Shown here: positions 27,167-35,619 of the stretch, in pieces
Numbering within the stretch: position 1 is the stretch's first letter
Layout of the letters: each line of letters opens with the position of its first letter
Source: Bradyrhizobium sp. CCBAU 51627
Lineage (GTDB): Bacteria > Pseudomonadota > Alphaproteobacteria > Rhizobiales > Xanthobacteraceae
Reading direction: 5' to 3'
DNA length: 64,000 bases
Assembly: GCF_028128765.1 (NCBI RefSeq)
Contig: NZ_LBJG01000082.1
Coordinates: 1 to 64,000, forward strand
Translations under genes and position numbers: made by a program
The notes under the pieces: model-generated
Seen by the model: only the letters and a program-made list of their open reading frames with translations
Told to the model about the DNA's origin: nothing
Databases searched by the model: none

Positions 27167-27412
27167 ATGCCACGCACCATAGTCAACAAACACGGCTTCC
27201 CCGGCGTCAGGAAGCGCTCGGACTATGTTAGGCGGCGAAAGCCCTACTACGCCCGCATCAGCACTGGTTGCGAAACCTTCATTTATAGCAAGAACTTCGC
27301 GACAGTCGAAGAGGCCGCTTCGGAATATCAACGAATGAAGGCTGAAAAGTCATCGCCACTATCGTCCAGGGACTACCGGTCAGCACCCTGCGGCGAGCTA
27401 CCCAACAAGTAA
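27167..27412 (+). CDS. Small AP2-domain-like DNA-binding protein
   Basis: Protein of 81 residues. The sequence GFPGVRKRSD, KPYYARISTGCETFIYSKNF, then ATVEEAASEYQRMKAE follows the AP2/ERF fold pattern: three strands with 'GV...W/Y.A.I' and a helix with 'T.EEAA.AY'. AP2-like domains occur in bacterial homing endonucleases and in short stand-alone proteins of rhizobia. It is very basic at the N-terminus, which suits DNA binding. It sits between the oxidase genes and hemC, 31 bp after the former and 11 bp before the latter, so it may be part of one long transcript. Whether it regulates them is unknown. No good ribosome binding site is visible. Confidence 0.6.
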   Translation: MPRTIVNKHGFPGVRKRSDYVRRRKPYYARISTGCETFIYSKNFATVEEAASEYQRMKAEKSSPLSSRDYRSAPCGELPNK

Positions 27413-27423
27413 GAGGTTTGATC

Positions 27424-28359
27424 ATGGAAGTTCGCCTCGGCACCAGGCGAAGTGACTTGGCCCGCTGGCAAGCCAGTCACGTCGCCAGTCTTATTCGCGG
27501 CGTCGAGCCGACCGCTGAGGTAAGGATTGTTTTAACAAGTTCGGTTGGCGATAGAGATCGAAGGTCGTCCTTTCAACAGTTTGGGGGCTTCGGAGCATTC
27601 ACGAAGGAGGGCGAGGACATGCTTATGCGAAAGGAAGTTGACCTGGTCGTTCATTCTCTCAAGGATCTTCCGACTAGATTGCGGCAAGGCTTGGTATTAG
27701 CGGCTGTTCCCAAGAGAGAGGATGCTCGTGACGCGATTTGTGGCGTTACACTGGATCAGCTCGGGCCGGGGTTACGCGTCGGCACCGGATCAATTCGCCG
27801 CAAAGCGCAACTTCTCGCTCTATGCAGTGGTCTCGATATTCGACCCATTCGCGGGAACGTTTCTCCAAGGCTTCGTAAGGCAAAGATCCGAGACGGAATA
27901 GACGCTACTCTATTGGCAGCGGCAGGACTGTCCCGGCTAGGGCTGCTACATGAGGCCTCACAGGTTCTAGACGCGAATGTCTTTCCGTATGCAGCCGGCC
28001 AAGGCGCTCTCGCGGCCGAAGCTCGCGAAGAAGATACGGAACTCATAGCATTGCTTCAAAAGATAGAAGATCGGAAATCGCGCACTGAAGTAGATGCAGA
28101 GCGCGCCCTGATGAGAAGTCTCGATGCGGGATGCAGCCTACCCATCGGCGTTTCCGCCACGTTGGTCGCCGGGACACTAACGCTTCGAGGACAGGTGACT
28201 CATCCGGATGGTCAATCGAAGATTGCTGATGAATGCGTTGGTCCGGCCGATCAGGCCGAGGCAATCGGCAGACGTCTCGGGCACAAGCTTCTTCAGCAAG
28301 GTGCAGGCGAGATACTGAAGGCCGTGCATCGTATGATGGAAGAGCAAAGGGCAATCTGA
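27424..28359 (+). CDS. hemC: Hydroxymethylbilane synthase (porphobilinogen deaminase)
   Basis: Joins four porphobilinogen units to hydroxymethylbilane, the third step of haem synthesis, in the cytosol. The protein has 311 residues, normal length. It opens with VRLGTRRSDLARWQA, shows the catalytic aspartate (Asp81) in HSLKDLPT, the substrate-binding arginines in VGTGSIRRKAQL and IRGNVSPRL, and the cofactor cysteine in DAGCSLPIG (Cys237), to which the dipyrromethane is attached. The usual 'GNVDTRL' reads GNVSPRL, a modest departure. The ATG at 27424 follows AAGAGG; the frame is open from a TTG at 27418. It lies 11 bp after the AP2-like gene and about 300 bp before hemE. It is likely an accessory copy, since haem genes would also exist in the core genome. 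Confidence 0.93.
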   Translation: MEVRLGTRRSDLARWQASHVASLIRGVEPTAEVRIVLTSSVGDRDRRSSFQQFGGFGAFTKEGEDMLMRKEVDLVVHSLKDLPTRLRQGLVLAAVPKREDARDAICGVTLDQLGPGLRVGTGSIRRKAQLLALCSGLDIRPIRGNVSPRLRKAKIRDGIDATLLAAAGLSRLGLLHEASQVLDANVFPYAAGQGALAAEAREEDTELIALLQKIEDRKSRTEVDAERALMRSLDAGCSLPIGVSATLVAGTLTLRGQVTHPDGQSKIADECVGPADQAEAIGRRLGHKLLQQGAGEILKAVHRMMEEQRAI

Positions 28360-28661
28360 ATTCGATACCTGGCATGATGATGGACTCAGGATCTGGGATA
28401 CAGCATGCGACTTTAGCGCGTGAAACGCAACGTCTTCCCCCCGACCCTCGGTTCGGCGCTTACAAGCAGAAGTAGATGTCATCCTGCCGACAATCCTGCA
28501 GAACCCGTCGAAATTGACCCGCAGCGGACGTTCGTCCATGACCGTGATGATTGCCAGTGTGCTATGACCGCGCCAACCAATGTAAGCACGCTTTGCCGTG
28601 TGGTCCTGACGGCCGCAAATGGTATTTCCGCTTCTGAAGCTGTACAGGGAGTGCTTCCATA
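28360..28661. other. Spacer between hemC and hemE
   Basis: About 300 bp without a convincing gene. A uroporphyrinogen-III synthase gene (hemD), which would fit between hemC and hemE, is absent. CAGGGAG at the right edge serves hemE. Confidence 0.4.
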
Positions 28662-29714
28662 GTGGTTTACGACCCAAGAAAATTGCTTCTACGTGCGCTT
28701 GCCGGCGAGCGTACGGAACGACCGCCAATCTGGCTTATGAGACAAGCTGGCCGGTACCTGCCTGAGTATCTTGTAACGCGGGCCGCAGCCGGCGGAATGC
28801 TGGAGCTGTGCAACTCGCCGGAGCACGCGGTGGAAGTCACGCTTCAGCCGATCCGGCGATTTGGTTTCGATGCGGCCATTCTATTCGCGGACCTTCCGCA
28901 GATTGCCGCAGCCCTTGGCCAAGTGCTCGAATACAAGGAGGGCGATGGGCCGGTTCTGTCGCCCCCGATCCGTTCGGCTGCGGATGTGGCGCGCCTTAGT
29001 CTTACCTGGTTGCACCAGAAATTGGCGCCGATCTATGAGACAGTGCGACGAGTCACCGTCGCCCTCCCTCCAAACGTGGCCTTGATTGGCTACGCGGGGG
29101 CGCCCTGGACAGTGGCTACTTACATGGTTGAGGGTCGCGGCGGCGGTGCCACCGACCATGCCACTATCAAGCGATGGGCGTTGAGCAACCCAGAGGAGTT
29201 TCAGCCGCTGATCGACCTGTTGACCGAAGCCATCACTCAGTTCCTAGGACGACAGATCGAGTCGGGCGCAGAAGTCATCCAGCTATTTGAGAGCTCGGCG
29301 GGTATCCTCCCTGAACCTTTCTTCCAGCGCTGGTGCGTGCAGCCGGTAGCCGCGATCGTCAGCTCCCTTCGCGCCAAATATCCCGACACCCCGATCATTG
29401 CCTTTCCGCGCGGCGCCGGTCTGCTTTACCTTGGCTACGCCGAGGCGACCGGGGTCAATTGTGTAGGCCTGGACAGCACCGTCCCGCTCGCTTGGGCCGC
29501 CGACAGAATACAGGGCGCCCTTGGGTGCTGCGTGCAAGGCAGCCTGGACAACCAACTACTGGTGGCGGGAGGCGCAGCGATGTACGCAGAAACCGACCGC
29601 ATCCTGGCAGCCTTGGGGCGGGGACCGTTCATCTTCAATCTCGGCCATGGGATTCTGAAGACCACACGCCCCGAGCATGTCCAATCCTTGGTGCGTCACA
29701 TAAAGTCGCAATAG
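28662..29714 (+). CDS. hemE: Uroporphyrinogen decarboxylase
   Basis: Converts uroporphyrinogen III to coproporphyrinogen III by removing four carboxyl groups, in the cytosol. The 350-residue protein is full length. Signature RPPIWLMRQAGRYLPEY lies at about residues 20-36, with the catalytic arginines; FDAAILFADLPQIAAALG carries the family's active-site aspartate; GYAGAPWTVATYMVEG is the second signature. The C-terminus FNLGHGILKTTRPEHVQSLV is typical. The start is the GTG at 28662, ten bases after CAGGGAG. The gene continues the direction of the oxidase and hemC genes. Probably a second copy serving the local cytochromes; that is inference from context. Confidence 0.95.
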   Translation: MVYDPRKLLLRALAGERTERPPIWLMRQAGRYLPEYLVTRAAAGGMLELCNSPEHAVEVTLQPIRRFGFDAAILFADLPQIAAALGQVLEYKEGDGPVLSPPIRSAADVARLSLTWLHQKLAPIYETVRRVTVALPPNVALIGYAGAPWTVATYMVEGRGGGATDHATIKRWALSNPEEFQPLIDLLTEAITQFLGRQIESGAEVIQLFESSAGILPEPFFQRWCVQPVAAIVSSLRAKYPDTPIIAFPRGAGLLYLGYAEATGVNCVGLDSTVPLAWAADRIQGALGCCVQGSLDNQLLVAGGAAMYAETDRILAALGRGPFIFNLGHGILKTTRPEHVQSLVRHIKSQ

Positions 29715-30189
29715 CTCGATGGCAGAGGTCGAGCTACCTGGATCCTAATCGAAATCAAATCAGTGCCGTATCCGTATCGCTGCAACGATGCTCGCGCAAG
29801 CACATGTACTTGGCCTATAATGTCCGCATCTATTAGCAGCACCATCGCTCGGCATCGATCAAGCGCGACGAGCAAATAACTGAACGCGATTCCCGGCGTC
29901 GGGTCCCACTGGCAACATCTTGTGGTCGCCGGCATTGCTGATGCCAAGGCCTTCGTAGCTTTCGTCGCATCACGTCGCCGAGTTTATGAGTACGCGGCCT
30001 AAACCTCAAAGCTGGCGACCGCGTTTGTTTCCCAGCGCGCGCGAGAACTCCTCATTTTGAGTCGGCAGGTTAAATCAAATCTTGATCTGGCTGCGCTGAC
30101 GCTGAAGTTAACCTTGTCAGGTTCCAGCTGCTTGCATTTCAAGTGCGACTTGCGCGCCTTGGTCCGAGGGCCCCAGGAACACGGGGACC
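29715..30189. other. Intergenic stretch without recognisable genes
   Basis: Lies between the convergent ends of hemE and the DUF6894 gene. No protein-like frame and no clear terminator hairpin with T-tract were seen. Confidence 0.35.
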
Positions 30190-30423
30190 TTAATTCGGCT
30201 CGCCGAGCACGAACGTGAAAGGCACAACGAAGAGTTCATCGCCCTGATCATCACTGACATGCAAAATCCAGTCACGCCAATCCTCGAGGCTGCGCTCTCT
30301 AGTGAGAGATTGTACGATACGGTTCGCATGATCCCGCGCTTCAGCAATATCTTCCACCACTGCGCCGCGGTGATCGACGAAAACCTTCTTGGTGTTCGAA
30401 CAGTGGAAATATACGTGCGTCAT
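30190..30423 (-). CDS. DUF6894-family small protein
   Basis: Cytosolic protein of 77 residues of a family very common in Bradyrhizobium and Methylobacterium, function unknown. It starts with THVYFHCSNTKKVFVDHRGA, matching the family pattern (R/YFFH..., D..G), continues with EDIAEARDHANRIVQSL and ends DWILHVSDDQGDELFVVPFT, typical of the C-terminal strand pair. GAAGGAG eight bases before the ATG supports the start. It lies 180 bp downstream of the NhaA fusion gene's end in the same direction, without clear operon linkage. Confidence 0.78.
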   Translation of the reverse strand: MTHVYFHCSNTKKVFVDHRGAVVEDIAEARDHANRIVQSLTRERSLEDWRDWILHVSDDQGDELFVVPFTFVLGEPN

Positions 30424-30600
30424 TTCGGCTCCTTCAAACGCGACGGTTTACTTCAGCGTTGTTGGTTTCCTTGATGATGGGATGCCAGGAAATTCGGTTA
30501 GGTACACCCCAGGTTTTCACGCGTGGTTGTGAATCAGGGGGACTGCGTCGTGCGACTGGTGGGCAGGAAGAACCATCTCCTTTCCATTGTCCGGCTTGCA

Positions 30601-32466
30601 TTATGATTTTATGTCGAGGCTCCGCGACGCATCTCCGATAAGCTCCCGGTGCGAAGCTCCCCAGAGCAGGACAGTCCCAACGACGGCAGAGAGAATCGAG
30701 GCGGCGAACACGGCAATTTTTGCGGCCGAGAAGTCGGTGGCGTTTGGAAATGCCTGACCGGCGATGAAGAGCGACATCGTGAAGCCAATCCCAGCGAGGA
30801 CTCCTGCCCCGCCCAACTGCCGCCACGAGTACTCATCCGGCTTGACGGCTAGGCCTGTGCGCACAGCCGCGGCGGCCGCGAGGAAGACGCCGAGCGGTTT
30901 TCCTAAAGCGAGACCAGCGACGATCGCGGCCATGAGCCGGCCATGGCCGACGAAGACGCCTGGGTTGATCATCACTCCCGCATTCGCCAATGCGAAGATT
31001 GGGAGGATAGCGTAGCTCGATCGCGCGCCGGCATGTCGCAGCAGCCTATCGGCGGGCGACTCAAGTCTCTCGTAGATTGCCTCGAGCGCGTGCAGAGCCG
31101 AAGTAGAGGGGCCGTTCCTAAGAACTTCACCCTCGTGCCGAGCCTCGGACGCGATGATGGTGCTCGCCTGCGTCATCAGGGCTTCTAAGTTGGCCGGCGG
31201 TCGCGTCGGAATAAACAACGCAAGTACCACCCCGGCCAATGTAGGCTGAAGGCCGCCAGCGTATACGGACGCCCACAGCGCAACCCCCAACAGGATGTAG
31301 GGCGACAGAAAGTAGACTCCAGATCGGCTCAGCAGCACCAGCGCAACTACAACTGTAGCGGCCGCAGCAAGGTAGGCCAGATGGATCTCACCAGAGTAAA
31401 ACAGAGCGACGAGGACGATCGCGCCGATGTCGTCAACGATGGCCGCCGCGGTGAGGAAGATACGCAGCTCCACGGGGACGCGAGAGCCCATCACCGCAAT
31501 CAAAGCAACCGCGAACGCGGTGTCGGTCGCCATCGGGACACCCCATCCGTGCGACCACGGCCCCGCTGGGATGACCAGCGCATACACAAGCGCCGGTCCG
31601 GCCATGCCGCCGAGCGCGGCCGCGATCGGAAGCGCGGCCGAACGACGGCTTGCGAGATGGCCCACCGTCATCTCGCGCTTGACTTCCAATCCAACGACCA
31701 GGAAGAACACTGTTAACAGCCCGTCATTGACCCAATCAAAGATGGGTTTCCGAAAGGCTATGTTGCCCAAGCTCACGCCGAACTCGCGGCGCCAGAGCGC
31801 GTCGAAGTGCGGCCCGATAGGCGAGTTCGTCAAGATGATCGCCGCCGCGGCCGCGAGGACGAGCAGACTGCCGGCTGATGGGCCCCAGCTCGCAAAGTCC
31901 AAGGCAGCCGTACGAACGCGGTGGCCGAGCGTACCAAGCATCGCATCAACGAAAGAACTCTCGTCCCAAGGCCCGTCGTAGCGCCGACGGTTGATGTAGA
32001 AAGTCGGCGTGAATCTCACTCCGCTCGCGCGCGCGCTTGCAATGTCCGACTCCACTCTCGACCTCGCGCGCCGTACGGCTTCACTGTCGCCAAGCGAGAG
32101 GTCCGCGTTCACACCGAGGTCTGCGGCCACCGTGAGGAGATCGTCTTCCGTGAGCTGCGCCGATCTCGTCATAAGCTTGATGTGCGCGGACCAGAACGCT
32201 TCGGGCGTACGAGCAAGCTCAACGATCTGTGCAGCCAAAAATGAAAGACTGTTGTTCGCGAGCGGCTTGTGACGGAACACATAGCAGATGCGGTCGCCGA
32301 GTTGATCGCGCGCCTGCGCGATGCGATCGTTTGCAGCCCTACAGTGCGGACACGCGTAGCTGCCGTACTCGACCAGCGAGATCTCGGCGTCGGGAGGGCC
32401 GAGCACATGTTCCGTATCGTGATCGACCGGTCGATCAAGTCGTCCTGACGGAAATATGCGCTTCAT
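30601..32466 (-). CDS. Thioredoxin/DsbA-like domain fused to NhaA Na+/H+ antiporter
   Basis: Fusion protein of 621 residues. Residues 1 to about 180 form a DsbA-like thioredoxin fold with the active site CPHC at 39-42 (EYGSYACPHC) and a later cis-proline region (GVRFTPTFYINRR). From about 195 a complete NhaA antiporter follows: VFFLVVGLEVKREMTVGHL, MATDTAFAVALIAV with Asp315 (E. coli Asp133 position), AAAIVDDIGAIVLVALFY with the ion-binding pair Asp345-Asp346 (E. coli Asp163-Asp164), and LAGIGFTMSLFIAGQAF. No signal peptide precedes the thioredoxin domain, so it probably lies in the cytoplasm. Similar fusions are known in databases; a role in redox control of pH or sodium homeostasis is speculation. 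The histidine kinase gene ends 30 bp upstream, same direction. Confidence 0.93.
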   Translation of the reverse strand: MKRIFPSGRLDRPVDHDTEHVLGPPDAEISLVEYGSYACPHCRAANDRIAQARDQLGDRICYVFRHKPLANNSLSFLAAQIVELARTPEAFWSAHIKLMTRSAQLTEDDLLTVAADLGVNADLSLGDSEAVRRARSRVESDIASARASGVRFTPTFYINRRRYDGPWDESSFVDAMLGTLGHRVRTAALDFASWGPSAGSLLVLAAAAAIILTNSPIGPHFDALWRREFGVSLGNIAFRKPIFDWVNDGLLTVFFLVVGLEVKREMTVGHLASRRSAALPIAAALGGMAGPALVYALVIPAGPWSHGWGVPMATDTAFAVALIAVMGSRVPVELRIFLTAAAIVDDIGAIVLVALFYSGEIHLAYLAAAATVVVALVLLSRSGVYFLSPYILLGVALWASVYAGGLQPTLAGVVLALFIPTRPPANLEALMTQASTIIASEARHEGEVLRNGPSTSALHALEAIYERLESPADRLLRHAGARSSYAILPIFALANAGVMINPGVFVGHGRLMAAIVAGLALGKPLGVFLAAAAAVRTGLAVKPDEYSWRQLGGAGVLAGIGFTMSLFIAGQAFPNATDFSAAKIAVFAASILSAVVGTVLLWGASHRELIGDASRSLDIKS

Positions 32467-32496
32467 CGCTGAGCCGGTCCCGAGTGTTCGCGCCTG

Positions 32497-33543
32497 CTAC
32501 GACCTTGGCGCAGCCGTCGCGGTGTTGAAGACTTGGAATACGTCACCACCGGGCAAGTGCGTGTATGAAATCCTTGTTTCGACGACGCTGCAGGAGAGCC
32601 CAGCTGGCTTTACGCGTGGCAAGAAGAGGCGGACCACCGTTCCGGCACCCGGCCGGCTCTCTATCCAGACCGCGCCACCTTGCTTCTCGGCGAAGTGCCG
32701 GACCTGAGGGAGTCCGAGTCCAGTGCCGCGACCTTTGAGTTTTGTCGTGAAGTATGGGGTGAAGGCCTGGGACAGGACATTCTCGGGCATGCCCTCTCCG
32801 TCATCGGCCACGGCAATCTCGACAAACTCTCCGGCAGTGTTGCCAGAAGGGTCGATGTTCCGCGCAGCGACAGTAATCACGCCCGCGGTTGGCATTGCAT
32901 CTGCCGAGTTTCGGCAGAGATTGAGCAACGCGAAGTACAGCTCTTCCGGGTCGGCAATGAAGGTCCACAACTCAGTTTCGATTTCCGTGCGGACAGAAAC
33001 GTCTGGACGCAACACCCGGTCAAGCGTCCCCGCTATCAATGCGAGCTGACTGCCTGTTATACCATTAGACTTTTGGCGCGGTCTCGCTGCGCCAAGGAGC
33101 TGCCGACTAAGCGATGCGCTTCGTGTGATCGCATCCTGCATTTTGTCGAGGATGCCCCCCCGGTACGCAGCATCGCTCTGACGCTCGACTTCCCGCAGAC
33201 CGCTCCCGATGACGGTGAGAAGATTATTGATGTCGTGGACGAACTGCCTCACGTCCGCTATCGTCACCATCGCCCCCTTGTCCGCGACCGCGCCTCGCGC
33301 TTCGCATAGCGGATCGGTATGGCGCCAAATCCCCGATACCTCGCCGTCGGACCCGATGACTTGGATCTCCACACATCTAAACGAGCGGCCGCCAACATCA
33401 TCGTGCACGCAACTCATCCTTCTGACCGCACGTTCCACTCCAACCGCAACGCCGCTCCCGTCCACGAGCACGACTACGTCATCCAACGGCGGGCGCTCGA
33501 CAGCGCCGGGGTCGCCGATCTGCATTTTGGGATCTCCTGGCAT
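32497..33543 (-). CDS. Sensor histidine kinase, soluble
   Basis: Histidine kinase of 348 residues if started at the ATG at 33543; the frame is open to 33717 but those upstream codons overlap a dispersed repeat and are unlikely to be protein. The N-terminal 130 residues have no transmembrane segment and no clear PAS signature. The dimerisation helix shows ADVRQFVHDINNLLTVIGSG, with the phospho-accepting His in an HDINN context typical of the HWE-less, NtrB-like hybrid kinases of rhizobia. The ATPase domain has NLCRNSADAMP (N box), VADDGEGMP (G1) and KGRGTGLGLPQVRHFAEKQG (G2). No receiver or regulator gene is adjacent, so it is an orphan. It lies 30 bp upstream of the thioredoxin-NhaA gene and may be transcribed with it. 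Confidence 0.88.
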   Translation of the reverse strand: MPGDPKMQIGDPGAVERPPLDDVVVLVDGSGVAVGVERAVRRMSCVHDDVGGRSFRCVEIQVIGSDGEVSGIWRHTDPLCEARGAVADKGAMVTIADVRQFVHDINNLLTVIGSGLREVERQSDAAYRGGILDKMQDAITRSASLSRQLLGAARPRQKSNGITGSQLALIAGTLDRVLRPDVSVRTEIETELWTFIADPEELYFALLNLCRNSADAMPTAGVITVAARNIDPSGNTAGEFVEIAVADDGEGMPENVLSQAFTPYFTTKLKGRGTGLGLPQVRHFAEKQGGAVWIESRPGAGTVVRLFLPRVKPAGLSCSVVETRISYTHLPGGDVFQVFNTATAAPRS

Positions 33544-33631
33544 CGGATCGTCCGAGGTAACGTCGGCAACTCCGGCCGCAGCCGGGGACGGGCGACGATG
33601 GATCGAGATTGGGCCAAGGACGGTGAAAATT

Positions 33632-34111
33632 AAAATCACCTCTCGCCATAAAGTCGATAGCCGACTGTTATCGGAATAGCTCAGAAGCGTGCGGCGTGCG
33701 GCGGGCGCCAGCGGCACATAGTCGCCTCAGTCCAGTAAAACTCTTGGCCACCAAGAAGGGGTGTTCACGCGACGATCCATTGCCGCGGGTTCCGAGTCTC
33801 GGCAATAGCAATGGTGCCGTAGTGTCTCGTTAGCCAAAAAGCGCTCGCCCGTGTCCTTCGGTCGGAAGCGCGATTGCCAGTGCGGCAGAGTATTGCGGCA
33901 ACCTGCCGTTACTTCGCGGCTCCCCACTCGCACGGATATTCGGACGCCGATGACATCGGGCGAAGCAGCAGTCCGACCGCGTTCAGGCACCAATGCCAAT
34001 GCGCGCGACAACTTTTTCCTCGACTAGCGGCACCATCGCGCTGCGCTCCCTTGGGCCCTAGCGGTCCGCCAATAATGGTCGTCTATCGACTTCATGGCGA
34101 GAGGTGATTTC
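33632..34111. mobile_element. Second MITE-like element with 42-bp inverted ends
   Basis: A 480-bp segment bounded by inverted 42-bp copies at 33632-33673 (+) and 34070-34111 (-). These align gaplessly with the copies at 23245 and 23493, sharing gaaatcacct at the outer edge, the cataaagtcgatag-like core and gttat at the inner edge. The interior differs from the other element and shows no recognisable gene, although a minus frame (33727-34011) is open. The left copy covers the 5' extension of the histidine kinase frame; the right copy lies 57 bp before the secreted protein gene at 34169. Confidence 0.55.
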
Positions 34112-34168
34112 ACTGGCCAGCGCTGGAATGTCATTCTCCCGCAGAGTTAAACTCTGATAGGATCTGCC

Positions 34169-34648
34169 ATGAACGCTCGACTTCGCATTTGCGCGTCTGC
34201 GCTCGCACTTGTGATTCCGATCTCAATTGCCGCGCCGTCCAAATCGTCAGCTGCCCCAATTCTTAGTACGTCCATCAAGGCGGCCATACCACCATTGACG
34301 ACAGATGTGCGCTTAAGGGTGCGGCCTGGTCATCCTCTCGAACCGGCAGCATACGGTCGCTCGGCCTACGACGGCTCTTGGGACCTCGTCTTCGTGACGC
34401 AACGAGGAACCTGCGATCGCAACTACAGTTTTACTGTCGATGTGACCAACGGGATTGTTACGCATCCAAATCTCGTGAAGTTTCGGGGTTACGTCGCAAA
34501 GTCGGGCGCAGTTCGCGCCTCTGTGACAGTCCACGACAAATATGCCGCGGGTACTGGCAAACTGTTCGCGACCACCGGTCGAGGGACCTGGAGCGGCCAC
34601 TCAGGATCAGCGCGCTGCTCAGGCTACTGGTCGGCACAACGTAATTGA
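34169..34648 (+). CDS. Small secreted protein, rhizobial family of unknown function
   Basis: Exported protein of 159 residues: signal peptide (LRICASALALVIPISIAAPS), then about 40 low-complexity residues, then a conserved domain from residue 68: AYDGSWDLVFVTQRGTCDRN, YSFTVDVTNGIVTHPNLVKF and GTGKLFATTGRGTWSGHSGS, ending with ARCSGYWSAQR. The two cysteines (in GTCD and ARCSG) can form a disulfide. This 'YDGSW...TQRG.C' domain recurs in many Bradyrhizobium secreted proteins; function unknown, probably a small beta-barrel. GATAGGA lies shortly upstream of the ATG. It precedes the caspase-like gene by 107 bp in the same direction; both are exported, so a link is possible. Confidence 0.75.
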   Translation: MNARLRICASALALVIPISIAAPSKSSAAPILSTSIKAAIPPLTTDVRLRVRPGHPLEPAAYGRSAYDGSWDLVFVTQRGTCDRNYSFTVDVTNGIVTHPNLVKFRGYVAKSGAVRASVTVHDKYAAGTGKLFATTGRGTWSGHSGSARCSGYWSAQRN

Positions 34649-34755
34649 AGACGCAATGTCGCCACGCGCCCTAACTCAACTGTGGCCGGAACGCTATTGC
34701 CGCTATGCCATCTTACCGGAGGAATGTTCTTCGGTAAGCCGGAAACCATAATGGA

Positions 34756-35619
34756 ATGAGATCTCCCAAACTAGCTAGCGTTGCCGTCCTGCTTAGCTTG
34801 CTCTCAGCCGCTTCCGACGGGGCAATGCGGCCGCAGGCGCCTCGGTCCATGAGCGAGTCCATCCAGCCGAACGACGCCGCGCCCCTCGATACTAGTCGAC
34901 TGGCGTTGGTGATTGGCAATTCAGCCTATCCCGACGCGGACTTTCCTCTTCCTCAAATAACGAGCGATGCGGAAGCCTTGACAAATTCTCTTCGCGAGGA
35001 CGGCTTTTTGGTCGATGCGATTGAGAATACGACGCGTCTCGGAATGACTCGCGCAATCGATCATCTAAAAAACCGACTGCGTTCGAACTCAACTGTGTTG
35101 GTTTATTTCGGAGGTTACGGCATCCAATCTGACGGACAGAATTACCTAATCCCTATCGATGCGACGATTTGGAGTGAAGAGGATGTTCGTCGACAAGGTG
35201 TAAGCCTCGACCGCCTCCTTTTGCAACTCCGAGATTCCGGAGCACGGGTTAGGCTCGCAGTGATTGAGGCCTCTCGCCGCAATCCGTACGAGCGGCGCTT
35301 TAGGACTTATTCACATGGGCTCGCACCCATTCGACTGCCTGTCAACGCGCTTGTGCTGAGCTCAGCCGGGCCTAGTGAAGTAGTCGAAGACTCCGAAGGA
35401 CTGCATAGTCAGCTGATTAGCGCTCTTCTTGTTCAGATGGAAACCTCAAGGGAGATCGAAGAGGTCTTCAGTAATACTCGAAACGCGGTGGTGGCTGCTA
35501 CTCGGGGCCAACAAATTCCAGTTGTGTTATCTACGCTGACCGAGAGTTTCCATCTTTCGCGGGCGCAGATCGGCGCTCCAGCGTACTCCGTCGGCTCTGC
35601 GATTAGCGGCCATCGGTGA
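34756..35619 (+). CDS. Caspase-like (peptidase C14) protein lacking both catalytic residues
   Basis: Exported protein of 287 residues with a signal-like N-terminus (KLASVAVLLSLLSAASDG). Residues about 47-265 follow the bacterial metacaspase/caspase fold: RLALVIGNSAYPD, a helix ITSDAEALTNSLREDGF, STVLVYFGGYGIQSDGQNYL and LIPIDATIW. In active family members the fourth block reads YFAGHG; here it is YFGGYG, so the catalytic His is Tyr121. The cysteine block DACRNNPY is here IEASRRNPY, so the nucleophile is Ser173 and the preceding Asp is Glu171. It is therefore a pseudo-protease by sequence, yet the rest of the fold is conserved and the frame is intact, suggesting a retained binding role. The domain ends without the usual C-terminal repeats. 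Confidence 0.82.
   Translation: MRSPKLASVAVLLSLLSAASDGAMRPQAPRSMSESIQPNDAAPLDTSRLALVIGNSAYPDADFPLPQITSDAEALTNSLREDGFLVDAIENTTRLGMTRAIDHLKNRLRSNSTVLVYFGGYGIQSDGQNYLIPIDATIWSEEDVRRQGVSLDRLLLQLRDSGARVRLAVIEASRRNPYERRFRTYSHGLAPIRLPVNALVLSSAGPSEVVEDSEGLHSQLISALLVQMETSREIEEVFSNTRNAVVAATRGQQIPVVLSTLTESFHLSRAQIGAPAYSVGSAISGHR

Noticed and set aside
28420..28662. Possible small gene (hemD candidate) between hemC and hemE
   Set aside because: Only 80 codons and no uroporphyrinogen-III synthase features.
29690..29725. cacataaagtcg similarity to the 42-bp repeat core
   Set aside because: It encodes the conserved C-terminus of HemE and the match does not extend.
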